DNA of 13,396 nt, taken from an uncultured Collinsella sp. Lineage in GTDB: Bacteria > Actinomycetota > Coriobacteriia > Coriobacteriales > Coriobacteriaceae. The notes under the pieces were generated by a model, which saw nothing but the letters and a program-made list of their open reading frames with translations, did no database searches and had not been told where the DNA came from. Both the position numbers and the translations under genes were made by a program. The stretch is taken from contig CABUCA010000052.1 of NCBI GenBank assembly GCA_902489965.1, positions 1 through 13,396 on the forward strand, in the 5' to 3' direction. Shown here piece after piece: positions 1 through 5,987 of this stretch (the first letter of the stretch is position 1; every line of letters begins with the position of its first letter).

Positions 1-1
1 A

Positions 2-52
2 GGCCTCGGAATAACCGCCGCAGCCACACGCCGCCTCAAGAACTCAAAATAG
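2..52 (+). CDS. Possible C-terminal end of a gene entering from the left
   Basis: Frame 2 is open from the window edge and encodes GLGITAAATRRLKNSK before a TAG stop at 50-52. A perfect hairpin terminator follows about 50 bases later, as expected at the end of a gene. The fragment is too short to assign to a family. The Gly/Ala-rich stretch followed by a basic tail would suit the end of a membrane protein, but that is a guess. Frame 1 is also open until 174, so the frame choice is uncertain. Confidence 0.25.
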   Translation, partial: GLGITAAATRRLKNSK

Positions 53-95
53 CCGACAGAGCATATCGCCTTCGCCAATCTACAAGCCCAGAGAC

Positions 96-138
96 AAAAA
101 GGGCCCGTTTCCCCAACCCAGGGAAACGGGCCTCTTTA
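96..138. terminator. Strong hairpin terminator, probably bidirectional
   Basis: A perfect 12-bp stem, GGCCCGTTTCCC (102-113) with its complement (121-132), encloses a 7-base loop. Reading on the minus strand it is followed by five T (100-96); on the plus strand by TCTTTACTT. It could end both a plus-strand gene from the left and minus-strand transcripts from the 4.5S RNA side. Confidence 0.75.
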
Positions 139-280
139 CTTGTAAAAACAAATGGTAATGCCATTGTCTCTTGAAGCACATCGCCACCGCGCTCCAAACA
201 ACACCAACGAGCAGCATTCCTTAAGGGATAGATTTAATTAGGCTAACGCGCCTTTACGGGTGATTTTTGGACGAAGTGGT

Positions 281-370
281 CCCGGTGCCGGCGGGCTGTT
301 TGGTAGTCGAGCGATCCCGCAGGCAAAGCCGAGGACCAGCGAGACACCAAATACCTCGCCGCCGGCCGGG
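281..370 (-). repeat. GC-rich imperfect inverted repeat downstream of the 4.5S RNA
   Basis: Arms at 281-306 and 345-370 are complementary in blocks: CCCGG, then CCGGCGG, then TTTGGT, with small bulges, around a loop of about 38 bases. The structure lies just beyond the T-run that ends the 4.5S RNA. It overlaps an open minus-strand frame (384-238) whose translation weakly resembles a XapX-type peptide. Whether it is an RNA structure, a coding sequence or neither cannot be settled from this window. Nothing else is seen in 139-280. Confidence 0.3.
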
Positions 371-391
371 CCATGTCGCGGCACCAAAAAA

Positions 392-507
392 CGCCCGTGC
401 GCTCGATGGATTCGGATGCCCGACAGAGGCTCCTTATGGCTGCTTCCTTCCGGACCTGACCAGATTCGGAACATGTCGTCATCCGAACCCATCGAACGCG
501 CTAGGCG
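392..507 (-). ncRNA. ffs: 4.5S / signal recognition particle RNA, small bacterial type
   Basis: This is the RNA of the signal recognition particle. It binds the Ffh M domain and targets nascent membrane proteins to the translocon. The minus strand of 438-460 carries the near-invariant domain IV core, GGTCAGGTCCGGAAGGAAGCAGCC in overlapping pieces, with the GGAA tetraloop region and the asymmetric loop. The flanks pair into one long stem: minus-strand GCGTTCGATGG and GGTTCGGATG match CATCCGAATCC and CCATCGAGCGC with only G-U exceptions. CGCC (507-504) then pairs with GGCG (395-392), immediately before a T6 run (391-386) that would end transcription. The length of about 116 bases fits the small 4.5S form without an Alu domain. 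The exact ends are inferred from pairing and the promoter position. Confidence 0.93.
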
Positions 508-515
508 CTCGGTAT

Positions 516-544
516 ATCTTACCTGCTCCCGCCCGCCAGAGCAA
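516..544 (-). promoter_or_regulatory. Promoter of the 4.5S RNA gene
   Basis: On the minus strand TTGCTC (544-539) and TAAGAT (521-516) are separated by exactly 17 bases. They lie the right distance before the first paired base of the 4.5S RNA (about 507). The match to the housekeeping sigma consensus is good but not perfect. Confidence 0.6.
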
Positions 545-551
545 GCTAGCT

Positions 552-637
552 AATTTGGGACGGAGCTTTTTTGACTACTTTTGCAGCCCGATTGCCAGAG
601 CAGCCAATGAGTAGTCAAAATAGTCCCATCCCAAAAT
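552..637. repeat. Intergenic inverted repeat 1 (28-base arms)
   Basis: Arms 552-579 and 610-637 match over 28 bases with about six mismatches. The inner part is perfect (TTTTGACTACT / AGTAGTCAAAA) and the outer part pairs TTTGGGA with TCCCAAA. The loop is 30 bases. It starts only eight bases beyond the -35 box of the 4.5S promoter. No gene is visible here. It is unlike the next two inverted repeats in sequence. Confidence 0.6.
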
Positions 638-666
638 GACCGGCTTGGTGCCGCACCACAGAAAGG

Positions 667-802
667 GCCCATCTACTACGTTTAGGCCACAGGGGTCAAC
701 CATAGCCGACTTTTTCGAAAATCGGCAAGCTTTCTACCTGCGGTTTTGTTTTTGCAAATTCCGGAATGGTCGAGGGTGGCCGGTTTAACGTAGTAGATGG
801 CC
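667..802. repeat. Intergenic inverted repeat 2 with inner hairpin
   Basis: The outer arms (667-690 and 776-802) share GTGGCC and, after a small bulge, AACGTAGTAGATGG and its complement. Inside the loop of about 85 bases lies a second near-palindrome at 705-726 (GCCGA, then T-rich, then A-rich, then TCGGC). Immediately to the right, GCCACG-TTT-CGTGGC (800-814) forms another small hairpin overlapping the outer arm. Together they could fold into a branched RNA or extruded DNA structure. No coding sequence with a ribosome binding site is seen here. Confidence 0.55.
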
Positions 803-861
803 ACGTTTCGTGGCAGGCGGTCCGACCCAAGGCACAAGGCAGCCAACCTCGAATGGACATT

Positions 862-940
862 CTCGAAGTTGCGGTGGAATACGGACTGAATTGGCACCTT
901 AAAGGCAATAACACTCCGTATTTCACCGCAACTTATCGAG
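862..940. repeat. Intergenic inverted repeat 3 (about 23-base arms)
   Basis: CTCGAAGTTGCGGTGGAATACGGA (862-885, given here as one arm) is matched by its complement at 915-940, with one substitution and a two-base bulge. The loop is about 30 bases and carries the small inner motif CCTTAAAGG. It begins about ten bases past the stop codon of the TadA-glycerate kinase gene, so it could stabilise or end that mRNA. It has no T-run, so it is not a textbook terminator. Confidence 0.6.
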
Positions 941-950
941 GGGATGGGTT

Positions 951-2732
951 TTAGAGGCGAGCGAGGTCGTAGGATTGGGCGGCTGCTTCGCCGGCGCAGA
1001 TGAGGTTGGTTGTGGCTTCCTGAGGGTTGAGCGCCTGGTCGAGGGGCATGGGCTTGCGGCAGATCGGAAGCACCAAGTCGATGCCCTGCTCGTACACCGC
1101 ATCCAGGTTGTCGGCACGACCGCCCACGACGGCGACCACCGGCTTGCCATATCGCTTCGCGCGGCGGGCCACGCCCACCGGTGCCTTACCGGCGGCGGAC
1201 TGCTCATCCATATTGCCCTCGCCCGTTATGACCAGGTCGACATCGCGTACACGCTCGTCAAACCCCACGAGATCGAGCACCGTCTCCACACCCGAGCGTA
1301 GCTCCGCGCCGAGTGCCAGCAACGCCGCGCCCAAGCCACCGGCAGCGCCCGCGCCGGGCACGCCGAGCACCGAGCCAAATGTCCGCGCGCCCTCGGGTGT
1401 GCGCAACAACCCCTGGGCTCGAGCTCCGGCAATCGCGGCGTCGAGCAAGCGACCGTAGCCGACCATCCAGCTGTCGCACCTGCGCAGCGTCTCGATGTCG
1501 CCCGCCGGCAGACCCTTCTGTCCGCCGAACACCGCAAGCGCGCCGCGACGCCCTACGAGCGGATTATCGACATCCGAAAGCACAACAATACGAGTGCCAT
1601 CCAAAGCCCGAAGCGCTGGCGCCAAATCAACGCTCGCCGCCCGCTCAAGTCCGGCAAGACCGGGGGCGACATCGCAGCCCTGATCATCGACCACACGCGC
1701 GCCCAGCGCCTGCAGCATGCCGGCGCCACCGTCGTTGGTGGCACTGCCGCCCAAGCCAATATAGATAGTCTTTGCGCCCATGCGAACCGCGCGAAGCATG
1801 AGCTCGCCCACGCCATAGGTTGTAGCAGCCAGCGCCGACGACCCCGTGCAAGGCGAATACCCAATGCCGGCCGCCTCGGCCATCTCGATGACCGAGGACT
1901 CGCGCTCGACATCAACCAGCATCCGGGCAGACACGCGGTCGCCCAAGGGACCTGCCACCTCGCAGGTCACAATCTCACCGCCGCACGCGGCAACGGCATC
2001 GAGCGTCCCCTCACCGCCATCCGCCAGCGGCAATGTGCACACCTCGGCATCGGGCCAAACGCGGCGCACGCCTTCGGCAACCGCCGCCTCCGCCTGCGCA
2101 CTCGAAACGCTGCCCTTAAAGGAGTCGATCGCCAACAGCACACGGCGGGGCCGGCGCTGCACGGGGCCAAAATCAACCGCCGCGCCAGCATCCTCTTCGG
2201 CACCCGCGAGCGCTGCGGCGTGAGCGGCGTGTGCTTCAAGATCGGCCCCACAGCCGCAATCAGCGCCGCCCGCTCCGCGCAGACCGTCAAAATAGCTACT
2301 CAGCAGCTCACGGCATTCATCCGCCAAGGCCCCAGCCGTCACGTTAAACCGATGATTCAGGCGCGAGTCGGCATTCAAATCGTATAGGGATCCCAACGCG
2401 CCCGCCTTGGCGTCGCTCGCGCCATACACGCAGCGCCCCACGCGCGCGTTAACCATAAGGCCTGCGCACATGCAGCAGGGTTCCAACGTCACATAGACCG
2501 TACAGTCGGAAAGGCGCCAGCGACCGAGCGCCTGGGCAGCGGCGCACACGGCCGCAAACTCGGCATGAGCCGAAGGGTCCTGGTCGAGTTCACGCCGATT
2601 GTGCGCCCTCGCGGCGATCTCACCGTCGCGCACCACTACGGCTCCGATGGGCACCTCGCCCACCGCCGCGGCGGCTCGCGCCTCCGCCAGCGCCTCGCGC
2701 ATGAACTTCTCGTCGATTTCGGTGATCGTCAT
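951..2732 (-). CDS. Fused tRNA adenosine deaminase (TadA) - glycerate kinase
   Basis: A single 593-residue frame joins two enzymes. Residues 1 to about 152 are TadA, which converts A34 to inosine in tRNA-Arg(ACG). Zinc ligand and catalytic residues H56-A-E58 and P85-C86-x-x-C89 are present at almost the same numbering as in E. coli TadA. Residues about 197-593 are a full glycerate kinase of the GarK/GlxK family, which phosphorylates D-glycerate and feeds it into glycolysis. Visible motifs are DSFKGS, PLADGGEGT, GLGGSATNDGGAG, DVDNPLVG, GAGAAGGLGAAL and TGEGNMDEQ. An Ala/Gly/Asp-rich linker of about 45 residues separates them, with no internal Met near the junction. The start was chosen at 2732 because GGGAAGG lies about eight bases upstream; an in-frame ATG at 2783 abuts the tRNA gene and lacks a binding site. 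Both domains look complete, so both are probably active. A fusion of these two families is unusual. Confidence 0.93.
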   Translation of the reverse strand: MTITEIDEKFMREALAEARAAAAVGEVPIGAVVVRDGEIAARAHNRRELDQDPSAHAEFAAVCAAAQALGRWRLSDCTVYVTLEPCCMCAGLMVNARVGRCVYGASDAKAGALGSLYDLNADSRLNHRFNVTAGALADECRELLSSYFDGLRGAGGADCGCGADLEAHAAHAAALAGAEEDAGAAVDFGPVQRRPRRVLLAIDSFKGSVSSAQAEAAVAEGVRRVWPDAEVCTLPLADGGEGTLDAVAACGGEIVTCEVAGPLGDRVSARMLVDVERESSVIEMAEAAGIGYSPCTGSSALAATTYGVGELMLRAVRMGAKTIYIGLGGSATNDGGAGMLQALGARVVDDQGCDVAPGLAGLERAASVDLAPALRALDGTRIVVLSDVDNPLVGRRGALAVFGGQKGLPAGDIETLRRCDSWMVGYGRLLDAAIAGARAQGLLRTPEGARTFGSVLGVPGAGAAGGLGAALLALGAELRSGVETVLDLVGFDERVRDVDLVITGEGNMDEQSAAGKAPVGVARRAKRYGKPVVAVVGGRADNLDAVYEQGIDLVLPICRKPMPLDQALNPQEATTNLICAGEAAAQSYDLARL

Positions 2733-2783
2733 CGTTCGCCTTCCCTGTTGCAAATTCAAAACGATGCTATCATTACGACTCAC

Positions 2784-2873
2784 GGAGAGATGGCAGAGCG
2801 GTTGAATGCGGCGGTCTTGAAAACCGTTGAGCGCGAGAGCGTTCCGGGGGTTCGAATCCCCCTCTCTCCGCCA
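2784..2873 (+). tRNA. tRNA-Ser (anticodon UGA)
   Basis: A 7-bp acceptor stem (GGAGAGA / TCTCTCC), discriminator G and an encoded CCA (2871-2873) frame a 90-base class II tRNA with a long variable arm (GAGCGCGAGAGCGTTC region) and a T-loop GGTTCGAATCC. The anticodon loop CTTGAAA at 2816-2822 places TGA at 2818-2820, reading UCA and other UCN serine codons. A possible promoter is TATCAT (2768-2773) with CTGTTG 17 bases before it. That region also serves the divergent tadA fusion gene. The tRNA ends two bases from the stop codon of the convergent tetR gene. Confidence 0.96.
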
Positions 2874-2875
2874 CT

Positions 2876-3472
2876 TTAGTGATTCACCGGTGTCATGGTC
2901 CGCTCAAACAGAGCATCGACCACGTCGGCTATCTCAGGTCGACGCTCAAGATCGTGGCCCGATTCCCACCATATCGTGAAAAGTCGAATAATACCGCCGG
3001 CGACAAACTCAGACGTCGTCTCGAGTGACACGGGGGCCAGGGCATCCTCGGCAAGCACGTTCATCACACGCTCGCGGATGGAGCGGGCAATACGGTCGCA
3101 AATAACGTTGGTCAACATGCCCGACATGCTGCTTGCCAAAATGTTATCCATGAGCTGCTCGTGCGCCAGAATTAAATCCATGGCATCGTCCAAAATCGCG
3201 TGCCGAAGCGCGCGCACGTCCTCGGCAGACACTGCGCCGGCCTCATCGGGCTGTTTTTGCGGCAAGCCCGACATGAGTTCATCGATATAAAAGGCAAAGT
3301 AATCGTTCTTGTCGCGAAAGTGCTTGTAGAACGTCGTGCGGCGAATCATGGCGCGGTCGCACAGCATGGCAACCGTCAGGTCCTCAAAACAATGCTCCTC
3401 GAGAAGCTCGGTGAAGGCATCGAACAGGGCGCGGTAGGTTTTCTTAATGCGAAGGTCCACTGGTATCGCCAT
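2876..3472 (-). CDS. TetR/AcrR-family transcriptional regulator
   Basis: This 198-residue protein has an N-terminal TetR helix-turn-helix (residues about 12-55: FDAFTELLEEH, DLTVAMLCDRAMIRRTTFYKHF), where TTFYKHF is the family's recognition-helix signature. The C-terminal half is helical, ending FVAGGIIRLFTIWWESG. That resembles the TetR C-terminal type found in DhaS-like regulators of Gram-positives. The ATG at 3472 was taken because it begins at the usual TetR position; GAGG lies directly against it, so a GTG four codons on is a possible alternative start. It is divergent from lemA with about 200 bases between, and the gap contains an imperfect palindrome that could be its operator. The ligand is unknown. 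The stop lies two bases from tRNA-Ser on the other strand. Confidence 0.88.
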   Translation of the reverse strand: MAIPVDLRIKKTYRALFDAFTELLEEHCFEDLTVAMLCDRAMIRRTTFYKHFRDKNDYFAFYIDELMSGLPQKQPDEAGAVSAEDVRALRHAILDDAMDLILAHEQLMDNILASSMSGMLTNVICDRIARSIRERVMNVLAEDALAPVSLETTSEFVAGGIIRLFTIWWESGHDLERRPEIADVVDALFERTMTPVNH

Positions 3473-3509
3473 CCTCGGGGCAAAGACAACACTCGTCAAT
3501 CTGTCGCAT

Positions 3510-3515
3510 ATCTTA
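3510..3515 (-). promoter_or_regulatory. Possible -10 box for tetR
   Basis: TAAGAT on the minus strand (3515-3510), about 38 bases before the tetR start, has the same sequence as the -10 box of the 4.5S promoter. No convincing -35 box is seen. Confidence 0.25.
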
Positions 3516-3602
3516 CACCTGTACCTCGCGTGCTTTGTCCCGGTGCCAACCCCGCCGAAAACACAACGCTTACCGGAAAGTTCGGCACGGTAAAACGTTG
3601 CG

Positions 3603-3624
3603 GGTATACTAGTAGCGTTATACC
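3603..3624 (+). promoter_or_regulatory. lemA -10 box overlapped by a palindrome (candidate operator)
   Basis: TATACT (3605-3610) is a near-consensus -10 box about 62 bases before lemA; the -35 (TTCGGC, 18 bases before) is poor. GGTATA (3603-3608) and TATACC (3619-3624) form perfect inverted arms 10 bases apart, covering the -10 box and the likely start point. This placement suits a repressor such as the adjacent TetR protein, but the link is inferred. Confidence 0.35.
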
Positions 3625-3671
3625 AACGGCAGCTGGCGCATGCCGCCGCGGCCATTCGAAACGGAGACATC

Positions 3672-4223
3672 ATGATTACCGTCATCATCGGCATCGTTGT
3701 TGTCATTGTGATTGTCTGCGCCATCGCCGGCATCTACAACAACATGGTCACCAAGCGTAACCGCATCGATAACGCCTGGCAGAACATCGATACGCAGTTG
3801 CAGCGCCGCAACGACCTGATCCCCAACCTGGTCGAGACCGTCAAGGGCTACGCCAAGCACGAGCAGGAGACGCTCTCCGCCGTGATCAGCGCGCGTAACA
3901 CCGCCGTCAAGGCCACCACGCCCGAGGCCAAGATGGAAGCCGACAACGTGCTGACCGGTGCGCTGCGTCAGCTCTTCGCCGTGGCCGAGGCCTATCCCGA
4001 TCTTAAGGCAAACACCAACTTTACGCAGCTGCAGGCATCGCTTGAGGATACCGAGAACAAGATTAGCTACGCACGCCAGAGCTACAACGATTGCGTGCTC
4101 AGCTACAACAACGCCATTCAGACGTTCCCGGCTGTCATCTTTGCCGGCATCTTTCAGTTTAAGGAGCGCCAGGGCTTCGAGGCCGCCGAAGCGGCCCGCC
4201 AGGCCCCGACCGTCAAGTTCTAG
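3672..4223 (+). CDS. lemA: LemA family membrane-anchored protein
   Basis: This 183-residue protein has one hydrophobic segment at residues about 2-21 (VIIGIVVVIVIVCAIAGIY) and then a long helical domain. The conserved LemA block runs through NRIDNAWQNIDTQLQRRNDLIPNLVETVKGYAKHE in overlapping parts (residues about 30-64). The end carries NAIQTFPAVIFAGIFQFKERQGFE, which is also typical. The length is normal for the family. GGAG lies seven bases upstream of the ATG. LemA proteins have an extracytoplasmic helical bundle of poorly known function and often sit beside TPM-domain (YgcG-like) or HtpX genes. Here the gene stands alone beside a divergent TetR gene and is closed by its own terminator. 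Confidence 0.93.
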   Translation: MITVIIGIVVVIVIVCAIAGIYNNMVTKRNRIDNAWQNIDTQLQRRNDLIPNLVETVKGYAKHEQETLSAVISARNTAVKATTPEAKMEADNVLTGALRQLFAVAEAYPDLKANTNFTQLQASLEDTENKISYARQSYNDCVLSYNNAIQTFPAVIFAGIFQFKERQGFEAAEAARQAPTVKF

Positions 4224-4260
4224 TAGTTTGACAGCGCATCCTTAATCGGCCAAATGTATA

Positions 4261-4304
4261 AACCGCCCCGTCGAGCGCATACTTCGACGGGGCGGTTTCC
4301 TTTT
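4261..4304 (+). terminator. lemA terminator
   Basis: A perfect 14-bp stem pairs AACCGCCCCGTCGA (4261-4274) with its complement (4284-4297), around a 9-base loop. It is followed by TCCTTTTT on the plus strand, 37 bases after the lemA stop. Confidence 0.85.
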
Positions 4305-4328
4305 TCGCAAAGGTCCCCCTCTAAGCGC

Positions 4329-4530
4329 CGTGCATTTTTAGGAGTATTCAACATAACCAAGAGCTTCGGGCGCCACGATAAGTGCCAAAGACCGCGAATA
4401 TCCCTGCAAATCAAACGCTGCCAGCCCATAATCCCGCCCATCATTCGTAGAAAACATCGAGAAATCCCGATTTTTGCCCGAGGTCGGTATGCAGGGGCCT
4501 TCGATTGCAGAATACTCGCAAAAATGCACG
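4329..4530. mobile_element. MITE-like element with 21-base terminal inverted repeats
   Basis: The left end (4329-4349) reads CGTGCATTTTTAGGAGTATTC. The right end (4510-4530), read on the minus strand, is the same at 19 of 21 bases, differing only at AG/GC in the middle. The ends bound a 202-base segment with no transposase. No target duplication is evident at the immediate flanks. A 63-codon minus-strand frame starts in one terminal repeat and stops in the other. The form suggests a small non-autonomous repeated element, but its copy number cannot be seen from this window. Confidence 0.45.
4338..4529 (-). CDS. Possible 63-residue peptide filling the repeat-bounded element
   Basis: An uninterrupted frame runs from an ATG in the right terminal repeat (MHFCEYSAIEG) to a TAA in the left terminal repeat (GYVEYS). 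No ribosome binding site is evident. I recognise no family. It may be open by chance in a 200-base element; conservation of the frame among other copies would be the deciding evidence. Confidence 0.2.
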   Translation of the reverse strand: MHFCEYSAIEGPCIPTSGKNRDFSMFSTNDGRDYGLAAFDLQGYSRSLALIVAPEALGYVEYS

Positions 4531-4567
4531 TCGCCACCACCCCCACATGGCGCGAAGCAAAGCAGAA

Positions 4568-4588
4568 GCGCGGCCTAAAAGGCCGCGC
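4568..4588. terminator. Short GC-rich hairpin, weak terminator candidate
   Basis: GCGCGGCC (4568-4575) pairs perfectly with GGCCGCGC (4581-4588) around a TAAAA loop. No strong T-run follows on either strand (CTTTATT on plus, TTCTGCTTT on minus). It may be the actual stop for ilvE transcripts that read through the long hairpin. Confidence 0.4.
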
Positions 4589-4640
4589 ACCATCTTTATT
4601 CAGATTAATCATTGCCCGTTGTGACATCGCCGAACCCGCA

Positions 4641-4765
4641 GGGCAGAGAACAAGTTCCCTCCCGGCGCACTCCGCAGGACGCAAGAAGCCCTCGCCGCAC
4701 GAAGTGCGCAGCGAGGGCTTCTTGCATGTCCGAGGACGCGCCGGGAGGGAGCTTACTCTCTGCCC
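4641..4765. repeat. Very long imperfect hairpin downstream of ilvE
   Basis: Two 55-base arms (4641-4695 and 4711-4765) are complementary except for a mismatched block of about ten bases and a few single positions. The inner 15 bp are perfect (GCAAGAAGCCCTCGC) and enclose a second stem (CGCAC-GAA-GTGCG). The outer parts pair GGGCAGAGA and CTCCCGGCGC blocks. The structure starts 16 bases past the ilvE stop, so the ilvE transcript would carry it in its 3' end. It lacks a T-run. It may act as a terminator, a stability element or a mobile palindromic repeat. Confidence 0.7.
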
Positions 4766-4781
4766 GGACAGGAAAGGCTAA

Positions 4782-5834
4782 TTACGCGACGGTGTAAACC
4801 CAGTTGTGCTTGTCCTCGACAGCACCAGACTGGATGCCGGTCAGAGTCTCGCGGAGCTTCTTCATCACAGGGCCGATCTCGGTGTAGCCAGCCGGGAAGG
4901 TCACGGTCTCGTCGGCGCCGTAAACCTTGTTGTCGATCTCGCCAACCGGGGAGATGACGGCAGCGGTGCCGCACAGGCCGCACTCGACAAAGGTACCGGC
5001 CTTGACCTCGGCCCACTCGACGGGACGCTGGTCAACGGTCATGCCCAGGTCCTGAGCGACCTGAACGAGCGAGCGACGGGTGATAGAGGGCAGGATGGAG
5101 TCGGCGTGCGACTGCGGAACGACGAGCGTGCCGTCCTCCTTCACGAACAGAACGTTGGCGCCGCCGGTCTCCTCGACATAGGTGCGGGACTCGGAGTCGA
5201 GATACAGGTTCTCGGCATAGCCCTCGCGATGGGCCTCCATCGTGGGCTTGAGGGACATGGCGTAGTTCAGGCCGGCCTTGATGTTGCCGGTGCCGTGAGG
5301 TGCCGCACGGTCATACTCGGAAACGCGCAGCTTGACGGGCTTGAGGCCACCCTTAAAGTACGGACCGACCGGGGTCACGAGAATGCGGAACGTGTACTCA
5401 GGAGCGGGAGCCACGCCGATCACGTCACCGGAGCCGATCATAAACGGACGCACGTACAGGGTCGCACCGGAACCGAAGGGCGGAACCCAGGCGGCGTTGG
5501 CAGAAACGACCTGCTTGACGGCTTCAACGAACTTGTCCTTGGGGAACGGGGGCATCTCGAGGCGCTGCGCAGAGTTGTACATACGCTCGGCGTTCATGTC
5601 GGGACGGAAGCAGACGATGCTGCCGTCCTCGGCGGTGTAGGCCTTCAGGCCCTCAAAGACCTCCTGGCAGTAATGGAAGATGCCGCCGCACTCGGAGACA
5701 TGCAGGGTGTGGTCGGTGGTCAGGCCACCCTCGTCCCACTCGCCGTCCTTCCAATGGGCCTCGTAGCTGTAATCGGTCTTCATGTAGCCAAAGCCGAGGC
5801 TACCCCAATCGATATCCTTTTTCTCGACAGTCAT
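4782..5834 (-). CDS. ilvE: Branched-chain amino acid aminotransferase
   Basis: This PLP enzyme of fold type IV catalyses the last step of valine, leucine and isoleucine synthesis and the first of their breakdown, with glutamate/2-oxoglutarate as partner. The 350-residue length fits the BCAT group II (eukaryote-like, also common in Gram-positives) rather than the roughly 310-residue E. coli type. Visible motifs are EVFEGLKAY (residues about 58-66), FRPDMNAERM, YVRPF, the PLP lysine in GTGNIKAGLNY (K186), ENLYLD and VEETGGANVLFV. The ATG at 5834 has AAGGAG five to ten bases upstream; a longer in-frame extension upstream begins with GTG and has no binding site. The gene stands alone with a UTR of about 147 bases and ends 16 bases before a very long hairpin. 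Confidence 0.95.
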   Translation of the reverse strand: MTVEKKDIDWGSLGFGYMKTDYSYEAHWKDGEWDEGGLTTDHTLHVSECGGIFHYCQEVFEGLKAYTAEDGSIVCFRPDMNAERMYNSAQRLEMPPFPKDKFVEAVKQVVSANAAWVPPFGSGATLYVRPFMIGSGDVIGVAPAPEYTFRILVTPVGPYFKGGLKPVKLRVSEYDRAAPHGTGNIKAGLNYAMSLKPTMEAHREGYAENLYLDSESRTYVEETGGANVLFVKEDGTLVVPQSHADSILPSITRRSLVQVAQDLGMTVDQRPVEWAEVKAGTFVECGLCGTAAVISPVGEIDNKVYGADETVTFPAGYTEIGPVMKKLRETLTGIQSGAVEDKHNWVYTVA

Positions 5835-5980
5835 ATGTCGCTCCTTACATACACAGTTGCATACTCGCGAACCCGCACGCAAGGACCGAGGCCGACCGCG
5901 TCGCAACGTCGCACGCCCGGAGCGTAGAGCCGGACGGGACACGCGAGCAGCATCAAAGCCGATGGCACGTCGATTCGCAT
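5831..5980 (-). CDS. Possible leaderless upstream ORF overlapping the ilvE start
   Basis: An ATG at 5980 opens a 49-codon frame (MRIDVPSALM...TVYVRSDI) whose TGA overlaps the ilvE ATG as ATGA. The predicted transcription start is at about 5981, so this ATG would be essentially at the 5' end, a leaderless start of the kind common in actinobacteria. About 15 of 49 residues are Val, Leu or Ile, but GC-rich DNA also favours such codons. It shows no known family. It may be an attenuation or coupling peptide, or chance. Confidence 0.25.
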   Translation of the reverse strand: MRIDVPSALMLLACPVRLYAPGVRRCDAVGLGPCVRVREYATVYVRSDI

Positions 5981-5987
5981 GCACGAG

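Noticed and set aside
267..614. Plus-strand open frames of 97 and 115 codons across the 4.5S RNA
   Set aside because: They run antisense through the unmistakable 4.5S RNA core, have no ribosome site, and are Arg/Pro-rich in the way of GC-rich shadow frames.
552..940. CRISPR array or tandem repeats in the intergenic gap
   Set aside because: The repeats are inverted, not direct, each occurs once, and there is no regular spacer pattern.
766..954. Plus-strand 62-codon frame near the third inverted repeat
   Set aside because: No ribosome site, and it passes through two inverted repeats; it shows no family resemblance.
4254..4781. Plus (175 codons) and minus (154 codons) frames in the lemA-ilvE gap
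   Set aside because: Both cross the terminator, the repeat-bounded element and the long hairpin, and neither has a ribosome site or recognisable domain.
4806..5927. 373-codon plus-strand frame opposite ilvE
   Set aside because: An antisense shadow of ilvE with no binding site; the minus-strand protein has all aminotransferase motifs.
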